Of a DNA stretch of 27,758 bases, positions 21,954 through 27,758 are shown piece by piece. Positions within the stretch are counted from its first letter, which is position 1, and each line of letters starts with the position of its first letter. Both the position numbers and the translations under genes were made by a program. Location: the NCBI GenBank assembly GCA_014360855.1, contig JACIWP010000004.1:1-27758 (forward strand), in the 5' to 3' direction. Origin of the DNA: Anaerolineae bacterium (GTDB lineage Bacteria > Chloroflexota > Anaerolineae > JACIWP01). The notes under the pieces are model-generated. The model had not been told where the DNA came from. It ran no database searches and saw only the letters and a list, made by a program, of their open reading frames with translations.

Positions 21954-23015
21954 TCAGCGCAGGTAATCCTTGAGCCGGCGGGCGCGCCGGGGATGGCGCA
22001 GGCGGTTGAGTGCCTGCACCTCCAGCTGGCGGATGCGCTCGCGCGTCAATCCAAAGCGCCGGCCGACCTCCTCCAACGTATGGTAGCGGCCGTCCTGCAG
22101 GCCGAAGCGCATTTTCAGGATACGCATCTCGCGCGGCGGGAGCTGGCTCAGCATTTCGTCCAGAAGCTCCCGCAGGATATTCCGTGTGGCGGCATCCGCC
22201 GGCGACAGCATGCTCCGGTCCTCGATGAAATCCCCCAGGGCAGAATCTTCATCCTCGCCCACCGGGGTTTCCAGCGAGACCGGCAGGTCGGCGAGGCGCA
22301 TCAGCTCCTCCACTTTGCGGGCCGGCATATCCAGGGCCTGGGCCAGCTCCTCGGGGGCCGGTTCCCTCCCCAGTTCCTGGCTCATCTGGCGGGCGGTGCG
22401 GCGGAGCCTGGCGAGCTGTTCGTACATGTGCACCGGCAGGCGGATGGTGCGGGATTGGTCCGCAACAGCACGGGCAACCGCCTGCCGTATCCACCAGGTG
22501 GCGTAGGTGGAGAACTTATAGCCGCGGTGGTAATCGAATTTAGCGACCGCCCGCATCAGCCCCAGGTTGCCCTCCTGGATCAGGTCTGCCAGCGGCACGC
22601 CCTGGCCGGCGTATTTCTTGGCGATGCTCACCACCAGCCGTGAATTGGCCTTGATGAGATGCTGGCGCGCTCGCTCACCCATGCGGATATATTCCAGCAG
22701 TTGCTGGCGCTCCTCGGGAGGAAGCCCACCGTTCCGCGCCAGCCGCCGGCGTGCCTGCCGGCCCAGCTCGATGCGTTTTGCCAGCTCCACCTCTTCCTGC
22801 GGGGTCAGCAGGGGCACACGGCCGATTTCCCGCAGATAGATGCTGAGGGGGTCGCTGGCGCCGTCGTCCATCGGGGCCAGGTCCACCATCTCGTTGGGGT
22901 CGTATTCCTGCTCGTAGTACAGGCCGGCGAGCAGTTCGCCTTCCACGTCTCCTATTGCTTCTCCATCCAGATCGCCTGAGGATATCCTCGCCTGTTCCTC
23001 TGCCAGATGCTCCAT
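21954..23015 (-). CDS. rpoD: RNA polymerase sigma factor RpoD/SigA-like (sigma-70)
   Basis: Primary-type sigma factor that directs RNA polymerase to TTGACA/TATAAT promoters such as those in this window. The 353 residues have a short acidic N-terminus without a recognisable region 1.1. Region 1.2 follows (54-86, DPLSIYLREIGRVPLL), then region 2 (about 117-196) with DLIQEGNLGLMRAV and the -10 reading helix KFSTYATWWIRQAV. Region 3 spans about 197-275, and region 4 (285-345) contains the helix-turn-helix LEEVGRRFGLTRERIRQLE. ATG 23015 is preceded 5 nt upstream by GAGGGA. It could be the housekeeping factor or a close group 2 paralogue; the rest of the genome is needed to decide. It lies 40 nt after a DUF4340 gene on the same strand. 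Confidence 0.92.
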   Translation of the reverse strand: MEHLAEEQARISSGDLDGEAIGDVEGELLAGLYYEQEYDPNEMVDLAPMDDGASDPLSIYLREIGRVPLLTPQEEVELAKRIELGRQARRRLARNGGLPPEERQQLLEYIRMGERARQHLIKANSRLVVSIAKKYAGQGVPLADLIQEGNLGLMRAVAKFDYHRGYKFSTYATWWIRQAVARAVADQSRTIRLPVHMYEQLARLRRTARQMSQELGREPAPEELAQALDMPARKVEELMRLADLPVSLETPVGEDEDSALGDFIEDRSMLSPADAATRNILRELLDEMLSQLPPREMRILKMRFGLQDGRYHTLEEVGRRFGLTRERIRQLEVQALNRLRHPRRARRLKDYLR

Positions 23016-23055
23016 GGCATTCCCTCTTCACCAACACCATAGCGTTGATCGCGCA

Positions 23056-23625
23056 TTACGGTTGTACTGACGCCGCGGTGGCGGTGGGAGTGGGGGTAGG
23101 TGGAAACGGCGGCACATCCAGGAGCTGATTCCACACCTCCACGAGGTTTGTCGCCACAATGTAAATGCTCTCGTCATCCCCTTTTTTCAGGTAATAGTAC
23201 ATTTTCTGCGGCGTCTGATCGCCCACCAGGATCAGGATCTGCCGGCCGGTGCGGAGCTGTAACCGCCACTGCAGGGCCGGCGTCACCAGCCCATAGTCGG
23301 CCAGGCTGGTGATCTCGCGCGGCGGGAGCACGCGGCTGGCGTGGGCGTAGACCAGGAAGCCCAGCGCCTGCCGGATGCGGTCGCTGTCCGCCGGCGCATG
23401 AACCGGATAGCGCAATACCCAGCCCTCCTCCGCCGAATAATAGGCCTCCAGCGCCCGCTGATCCCTCTGCAGGCGAAACTCGGTCACATCATCCACATGC
23501 ACGTCCTGCAGGACGGTGATGGACTCGGTGGTGTTGGAGGGGCCGGGGCGCAGTTCGGTGAAATAGACGAACAGGCCCAACAGCAGGGCTAGTATCACCA
23601 AGATGATGGTGGAACGCCACCTCAT
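23056..23625 (-). CDS. DUF4340 domain membrane-anchored protein
   Basis: The function is unknown. In many bacteria DUF4340 proteins are encoded next to Gld-like ABC transporters and are thought to be extracytoplasmic partners. The 189 residues begin with a membrane anchor (about 6-24, TIILVILALLLGLFVYFTE). A DUF4340-type domain follows, with VDDVTEFRLQRDQRALEAYYSAEEGWVLRYPV, DSDRIRQALGFLVYAHASRVL, LADYGLVTPALQWRL and ILVGDQTPQKMYYYL. The C-terminus is a Pro/Thr-rich tail (PPFPPTPTPTATA). It is shorter than many family members, which have repeated domains. AAAGGAGG lies about 10 nt before ATG 23625. The GldG-like gene ends 28 nt upstream and rpoD starts 40 nt downstream. Confidence 0.87.
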   Translation of the reverse strand: MRWRSTIILVILALLLGLFVYFTELRPGPSNTTESITVLQDVHVDDVTEFRLQRDQRALEAYYSAEEGWVLRYPVHAPADSDRIRQALGFLVYAHASRVLPPREITSLADYGLVTPALQWRLQLRTGRQILILVGDQTPQKMYYYLKKGDDESIYIVATNLVEVWNQLLDVPPFPPTPTPTATAASVQP

Positions 23626-23653
23626 GGTATCCCGTCCTCCTTTGCGCGCAGAC

Positions 23654-25183
23654 CTAGCGGTTGCTCCACCAGACGGCGGCGCCGGCGGCCAGGATAACCA
23701 GCGGCAGGAGCAGGGTGCTGGAATATAGGATCAGACGCATCTGCGGCCGGGTCAGGATGATGGGGCGCTCCTCGATGGTGCGGGCACTGATGGCGATCAT
23801 ATCCTGCTCTTCGGTGAGCCAGTTGACCGCCTGGACAAAGAGCGCCTCATTGGCAAAGGCGTCCTTGACCGAGTCCAGCACGCTGTTGGCGGCGAAGTCC
23901 GCGTCGGTGATGACAACCAGCCGGCCGCCGTACATGCTTTCCTCCATGGCCGCTCCCAGCACCAGCGGGCCGCGCGTGTCCTCTTTCTCATCGAACTGGG
24001 CCATCCTGTCGCTGGTGATCTTCGTCTCCCCCCAACTGTCCGGGCTGGTCTGCAGGATGGGCTTGGCAGTGATATTGGGGGGCGCCGGCTGGAGCAGTTC
24101 CATGCTCCGGGCATACAGCAGGAGGGTGGAGCGTCCGCCCAACCCGTTCGTGATCGCATGCTCCGGGTAGCGGTCAATGATAGGGGAGGCGAATTCTCCG
24201 AAGAAGGCGTTGCGCGGCTCGATGACCAGGTCCTCGCGCACCCGCACGTCCCAATCGCTCAAGATGTAGGGGTCAATCATGCCGGCGTTGGTGTCGATCA
24301 GCCAGAACACCTTGCCGCCGTGGTACAGGTAGTCAATGAAATGCTCCCGCTCCTGTTGGGTGAAGTTCACCTTAGGATTGGCGAGCACCAGGGCGGCGGC
24401 ATCCGCCGGCAGCGTGTCGGTGATGGTCGCTAGGTTCAGCGTCTTCACAATGTAATTATTGCGCTCCAGCGTTTGGCGGATAGTCGCGTACCCGTCTGCC
24501 TCGAAGGAATAGGGGTCGCGCTCCCCATGCCCGGTGATGAAATAGATGGTCTTCGGCTCGTCCTGGGAGAGCCGCCAGATGGCCGAGATCAGCTCCTGCT
24601 CGTCCAGGGCGTAGGTGATGGTGCGCTTTGCCCCGCGCTCCAGCACCAACACGCCGTAGCTGGTCACGCCGTATTTGCGCGCCAGCGCCGGCTTCAGCTC
24701 CGGGTCCACAAACTCGAAGCTGAGTTTGTCGGTATAATAGCGGTACTCCTCCAGCAGGTCGCGCAGGCGCTCGCGCCGCGCGTCGTTCGTCAGGAAGAAG
24801 CCGGTGATGGTGATGGGCTCGCGGATGCCCTTTAGAATCTGAATGGCCTGCGGCGAGACGGAATAGGCGCGCTCGGCCGTGAGGTCCCAGCGCAGGGAAT
24901 GCCGGCCCGCCAGGAAGTTGATCAGCACCAGGATGGCCAGGAAGGCGATGGTCATCAGGCCGGCGGAGCCGCCGTAGCGCGCCTGCCGGCCGCGCAGGGC
25001 CTGGCGGACGGCGGCTGGCCGCAGGAGGATGAACAGCACGCACAGCAGGGCGCCGGCGCCGATCAGCGCCAGGGCGATGGTGGAGAACCGCCCCTGGATG
25101 AGGGCGGTCAGCAGGCCGGCCAGGACCAGGAGCAGGCCGGCGTACAGGGCAGTGCTGGGAGGGGGTGCAGAAAGCCGGCGCAT
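23654..25183 (-). CDS. GldG-like ABC transporter auxiliary protein
   Basis: Auxiliary component of a GldAFG-type ABC system, named for gliding motility in Bacteroidota but widespread in non-gliding bacteria, where its substrate is unknown. The 509 residues have N-terminal hydrophobic segments (about 12-30, 36-55 and 75-92). A large extracytoplasmic region follows, with the family motifs RWDLTAERAYSVSPQAIQIL, EYRYYTDKLSFEFVDPEL, IYFITGHGERDP and GGKVFWLIDTNAG. One C-terminal membrane helix (about 482-502) is present. ATG 25183 is chosen because AAGGAGGT lies about 10 nt upstream, inside the end of the permease gene. A GTG four codons earlier overlaps that site. Only 2 nt separate it from the permease stop, so coupling is likely. 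Confidence 0.9.
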   Translation of the reverse strand: MRRLSAPPPSTALYAGLLLVLAGLLTALIQGRFSTIALALIGAGALLCVLFILLRPAAVRQALRGRQARYGGSAGLMTIAFLAILVLINFLAGRHSLRWDLTAERAYSVSPQAIQILKGIREPITITGFFLTNDARRERLRDLLEEYRYYTDKLSFEFVDPELKPALARKYGVTSYGVLVLERGAKRTITYALDEQELISAIWRLSQDEPKTIYFITGHGERDPYSFEADGYATIRQTLERNNYIVKTLNLATITDTLPADAAALVLANPKVNFTQQEREHFIDYLYHGGKVFWLIDTNAGMIDPYILSDWDVRVREDLVIEPRNAFFGEFASPIIDRYPEHAITNGLGGRSTLLLYARSMELLQPAPPNITAKPILQTSPDSWGETKITSDRMAQFDEKEDTRGPLVLGAAMEESMYGGRLVVITDADFAANSVLDSVKDAFANEALFVQAVNWLTEEQDMIAISARTIEERPIILTRPQMRLILYSSTLLLPLVILAAGAAVWWSNR

Positions 25184-25185
25184 GA

Positions 25186-25899
25186 TTACCGCCACCTCCT
25201 TATTTCCAGGATGCGGGTGGCCAGAAAGAGGCTGGCGGCGATGATGCTGAGGTGATAGACCACATGGCGGGTGTCAATGATCCCCTTGGCGAAGTCCGCG
25301 ATATGGCTGGAGAGCCCCAGGTACTGCAGGACATCGGCCAGCGGGCCGCTGACGAAGCCGGCCAGGGAAGGGATGAGCCACAGCAGGAGCGCCATACCGA
25401 CGCCCAGCACGGCGGCCACAATCTGATTGCTGGTGAGGGAGGAGGCCAGGGTGCCCACGCCCAGCAAGGAGCCGCCCAGCAGGATGATGCCCAGATAGGT
25501 GGTGAGGATAGGGCCCCAATCGGGCCGGCCAAACACTTCCAGCACCACCGGGTAATACAGCGTGGGCATCAGCATCAGCAGGTAAAAAGCCAGGCTGGCC
25601 AGGTATTTGCCCAGGACGATCTCCCCATCGCGCACTGGCGCGGTGACCAGGAGCTCGATGGTACCACTGCGCTGTTCCTCCGCCAGCAGGCGCATGGTGA
25701 GCAGGGGGAGCACGAACAGCAGGACGATGAGGGCACTGCCGCCGAAGAGCGGGCGCAGGGAGGCCTGTCGGGTGACGAAGAGGATGACGCTGAAGAAATA
25801 GCCCAGCACCACCAGCATGGCGGCGGTGACCACATAGGCGATGGGGGAGATGAAATACGCTTCCAGCTCTCGTCTGGCGATCAGGAAGGCATTACGCAT
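25186..25899 (-). CDS. ABC-2 type permease (GldF-like)
   Basis: Membrane component of the GldAFG-type ABC transporter. The 237 residues begin MRNAFLIARRELEAYFISPIAYV, the classic start of this permease family. They contain about six hydrophobic segments and the cytoplasmic coupling loop LLAEEQRSGTIELLVTAPVRDGEIVLGKYLA. ATG 25899 is supported by AGAGGA about 7 nt upstream and by family length; the open frame runs further into the ATPase gene in another phase. It starts 22 nt after the ATPase stop, and the GldG-like gene starts 2 nt after its own stop. No defects are visible. Confidence 0.93.
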   Translation of the reverse strand: MRNAFLIARRELEAYFISPIAYVVTAAMLVVLGYFFSVILFVTRQASLRPLFGGSALIVLLFVLPLLTMRLLAEEQRSGTIELLVTAPVRDGEIVLGKYLASLAFYLLMLMPTLYYPVVLEVFGRPDWGPILTTYLGIILLGGSLLGVGTLASSLTSNQIVAAVLGVGMALLLWLIPSLAGFVSGPLADVLQYLGLSSHIADFAKGIIDTRHVVYHLSIIAASLFLATRILEIRRWR

Positions 25900-25921
25900 A
25901 GCGGGTCCTCTGCCTCCATGG

Positions 25922-26878
25922 TCAGCGGCCGGCCGGCGCCTGGTCTGGGCGCGGCTCATCGCTGGTGAGCTGGAGGAATATCTCCTCCAGGCTGATGCGT
26001 TCCCGCCGCAGTTCGAGGAGCTGCCAGCCCTTCTGCACGACGAATTGGGCCAGGCCGGCGCGGATGTCACTGCCGAGGGCACAGGTCACCTGATAGGCGT
26101 TATCCCCCAGGGGGCGCACGTCCTGCACATGCGGCAGGCCCAGCAGGCCGGCGGTAATCTCCTCGGAAGGCGCGCCGGCGATCTCCACATACAGCAGTTC
26201 GCCCCCTTTGAGGCGGGCGCGCAGGCGATCGCGGGTATCCTCCGCCACAATGCGCCCCTCGTGGATGATCATCACCCGCTGGCAGACGTGCTCCACTTCG
26301 GAGAGGATATGGGTACTGAGGATAATGGTGTGGTCACGGCCCAGCTCGCGGATCAGGTCGCGCACCTCGATGATCTGGGCGGGGTCCAGCCCGACGGTGG
26401 GTTCATCCAGGATCAGCACTTCGGGGTCGTGCACCAGGGCCTGGGCCAATCCCACGCGCTGGCGGTAGCCGCGGGAGAGTTTGCCGATCGGGCGGTCGGC
26501 CATATGGGCGACCTGACAGCGTGCCATGACCTCATCCACGCGTTGTTTGCGCCGGCGCGCCGGCCCCACCCCTCGCAGGGCGGCCATGAACTCCAGGTAG
26601 GCGCGCACGCTCATCTCCGGGTAGAGCGCCACCGATTCGGGCAGATAGCCGATATGCCGGCGGGCTTCCAGCGAATGCTCGACGACGTCATAGCCCGCCA
26701 CCACGGCCTTGCCGGCGGAGGGGGGCATATAGCCGGTGAGGATGCGCATGGTGGTGGTTTTGCCAGCGGCGTTCGGCCCCAGGAATCCCAGCACCTCGCC
26801 GGCGGCCACGTCGAACGACACGTCCTGGATGGCCGGCAGACTGCCGTAATATTTGGTGAGCCCGCGCACGGTGATCAT
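25922..26878 (-). CDS. ABC transporter ATP-binding protein (GldA-like)
   Basis: Cytoplasmic ATPase that powers the adjacent permease. The 318 residues carry Walker A GPNAAGKTT (34-42), with Ala where GPNGAGKTT is usual. The ABC signature LSRGYRQRVGLAQAL starts at 134, Walker B VLILDEPTVGLDP lies near 154-166, and the H-loop His is at about 190 in STHILSEV. A C-terminal domain of about 90 residues (LYVEIAGAPSEEITAGLL, ISLEEIFLQLT) is typical of GldA/CcmA-type ATPases. ATG 26878 is the family start. Its ribosome binding site is weak (AAGGG 13 nt away), and an in-frame TTG at 26911 has none. Gene order ATPase, permease, GldG-like, DUF4340 forms a transporter operon. Confidence 0.93.
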   Translation of the reverse strand: MITVRGLTKYYGSLPAIQDVSFDVAAGEVLGFLGPNAAGKTTTMRILTGYMPPSAGKAVVAGYDVVEHSLEARRHIGYLPESVALYPEMSVRAYLEFMAALRGVGPARRRKQRVDEVMARCQVAHMADRPIGKLSRGYRQRVGLAQALVHDPEVLILDEPTVGLDPAQIIEVRDLIRELGRDHTIILSTHILSEVEHVCQRVMIIHEGRIVAEDTRDRLRARLKGGELLYVEIAGAPSEEITAGLLGLPHVQDVRPLGDNAYQVTCALGSDIRAGLAQFVVQKGWQLLELRRERISLEEIFLQLTSDEPRPDQAPAGR

Positions 26879-26924
26879 GGGATACACTGCCCTTGTCGGA
26901 TGCTGTGGCAAGTATGGCGCCGGC

Positions 26925-26942
26925 AGATTAACCCAAGATTAA
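26925..26942 (-). repeat. 7 bp direct repeat with 11 bp period upstream of the ABC operon
   Basis: On the minus strand TTAATCT-TGGG-TTAATCT is found 47-64 nt before the ATPase start, in an otherwise GC-rich region. Two 7 bp direct repeats with a 4 bp spacer are the layout bound by OmpR/PhoB-family response regulators. Regulation of the ABC operon is an inference. Confidence 0.45.
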
Positions 26943-26959
26943 ATTCCCATCCCCTTTTA

Positions 26960-27758
26960 TTATTCCTTGAAGTCGTACACCCCCTCATGCTGGGGCCAGG
27001 AGCGCCCGCATGCCGGGCAGTGGAGGCCGGCCGGCGTCGATTCCAGGCTGGTATTGCAGGCCAGACAGCGGAACAGGGGCTCCGCGGTGAAGGGCTGGGG
27101 GGTCCCGGTAGGGCGCAGGCGCACCATGACGCTGGGAGCGATGGGGTATGCGCCGCCTGGGCGCTGGAGCCACCCGTCCAGGCGCGCCAGGGCCTTCGCC
27201 GGCACGTGTTTCTTCAGCCACAGCACGCGGAAGTAGGAGACCCCCAACTGCGCCTCGTGACGCAGGCCGGCCGCTTCCCACTGCCGGCGCATCCATTCCG
27301 GGTGGTAGTTAAAGTTGAGGGGGGCAAACTCATAGGGCGGGAGAAGGAAGGGGTTCTCGGCCTGCCGGCGCAGGGCATAGCGCAGGACCGCCTTCAGGTT
27401 GCGCTTATTGGCGAATTCCAGGACGAAGGCCCCATCCTTTGCCAGGGCCGTGCGGATCTGCTGGAAAGCGGCCGGCACGTCCACCAGATGATGGATGACC
27501 CGTACCATGACGACGGCATCAAAGCGGCCGGGCAGGAAGGGCAGGTCATACACGTTGCCCACCACGAAGAGGAAGCGGGGGTCATGGCCCCAGCGCTCGC
27601 GCGCCTGCTGGATCATGGTGCGGGAGTAGTCCAAGAGCACCACCTGGTCATAGCCGGCATACAGGTCGGCCAGCCGGCCGAAGCCGGCCCCGATCTCCAG
27701 CAGGCGCCGGCCGCGCGCCGGTAAGAGCTTCCCCAGCGCCAGCCGTTCGGCGCGGTCC
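26960..27758 (-). CDS. SAM-dependent methyltransferase with C-terminal zinc ribbon (partial, 5' end outside window)
   Basis: Class I methyltransferase of unknown substrate. The frame is open to the window edge, so about 265 residues are visible and the true start lies beyond position 27758. A GTG at 27643 is internal, not the start, because motif I lies upstream of it (LLEIGAGFGRLADLYAG, within the first 33 visible residues). Further motifs are VVLLDYS, FVVGNVYDLPFLPGRFDAVVMVRVIHHL and LAKDGAFVLEFANKRN. The C-terminal 40 residues form a Trm112-like zinc ribbon with two CxxC pairs (CLAC and CPAC). It precedes the ABC ATPase gene by 81 nt on the same strand. Ubiquinone/menaquinone-type, rRNA or small-molecule methylation cannot be distinguished. 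Confidence 0.88.
   Translation of the reverse strand, partial: DRAERLALGKLLPARGRRLLEIGAGFGRLADLYAGYDQVVLLDYSRTMIQQARERWGHDPRFLFVVGNVYDLPFLPGRFDAVVMVRVIHHLVDVPAAFQQIRTALAKDGAFVLEFANKRNLKAVLRYALRRQAENPFLLPPYEFAPLNFNYHPEWMRRQWEAAGLRHEAQLGVSYFRVLWLKKHVPAKALARLDGWLQRPGGAYPIAPSVMVRLRPTGTPQPFTAEPLFRCLACNTSLESTPAGLHCPACGRSWPQHEGVYDFKE

Noticed and set aside
27641..27643. GTG as the start of the methyltransferase
   Set aside because: The SAM-binding motif I lies upstream of it in the same open frame, so the gene continues past the window edge.
25841..27724. Long plus-strand open frame (627 codons) opposite the ABC ATPase and methyltransferase
   Set aside because: It mirrors two clearly recognised minus-strand genes and has the His/Gln/Gly-rich composition of an antisense frame.
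1..27758. CRISPR array, insertion sequence, prophage, toxin-antitoxin or defence island
   Set aside because: No tandem spaced repeats, transposase, integrase or recognisable defence proteins were seen; all genes have similar base composition and house-keeping or envelope functions.

Overview
This window looks like a chromosomal segment of a high-GC Chloroflexota bacterium, probably of the Anaerolineae type. That placement is an inference from gene content and style. It rests on a SpoVS, RicT/PSP1 and DUF951 set without other sporulation genes, a Gld-like ABC cassette with a DUF4340 partner, a membrane glycosyltransferase with paired C-terminal beta-sandwich domains, and Thr/Pro-rich linkers in exported proteins. 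The hexamer GCCGGC is also strikingly frequent. No tRNA, rRNA, CRISPR array, insertion sequence or phage gene was seen, so the region is core-like rather than a mobile island.

Layout. Positions 1-2133 (+): greA and lysS, closed by a clear intrinsic terminator. 2191-5472 (+): a GH57 glycoside hydrolase, a single-domain response regulator and a small exported SnoaL/NTF2-like protein, closely spaced. 5498-9494 (+): recA with a near-consensus promoter and an overlapping dyad, then a ~440 nt gene-free, structure-rich spacer ending in a terminator, then recX and rny (RNase Y) and another terminator. 9487-10093 (+): spoVS with its own promoter candidate and long leader; its terminator lies inside the 3' end of the convergent gene. 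10055-14905 (-): DUF951, a fused MFS-transporter/glycolipid-glycosyltransferase, holB (delta prime) and ricT, overlapping or separated by 2 nt. 14906-15117: divergent promoter region. 15118-21792 (+): site-2-protease-like M50 peptidase, HD phosphohydrolase, a TyrA-like oxidoreductase lacking the usual catalytic His, and GT2, GT4 and GT-C glycosyltransferases, with an internal promoter before the last. 21793-21953: convergent intergenic region with three hairpins. 21954-27758 (-): a SAM methyltransferase with a zinc ribbon (cut by the window edge), Gld-like ABC ATPase, permease and GldG-like auxiliary protein, a DUF4340 protein, and the sigma-70 factor rpoD.

How it fits together. Transcription and RNA metabolism recur: GreA, RNase Y, RicT (whose Bacillus homologue modulates RNase Y), SpoVS and RpoD. 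Envelope biogenesis is the second theme: the MFS-GT fusion, the GT2/GT4/GT-C set, the M50 protease and the Gld-like ABC system. Replication and repair are represented by HolB, RecA and RecX. The most unusual items are the MFS-MGDG-synthase-like fusion, the recA-recX spacer with apparently exclusive terminator and antiterminator pairings, the spoVS terminator that doubles as the lysine-rich tail codons of ricT, and the TyrA-like enzyme with an altered active site.
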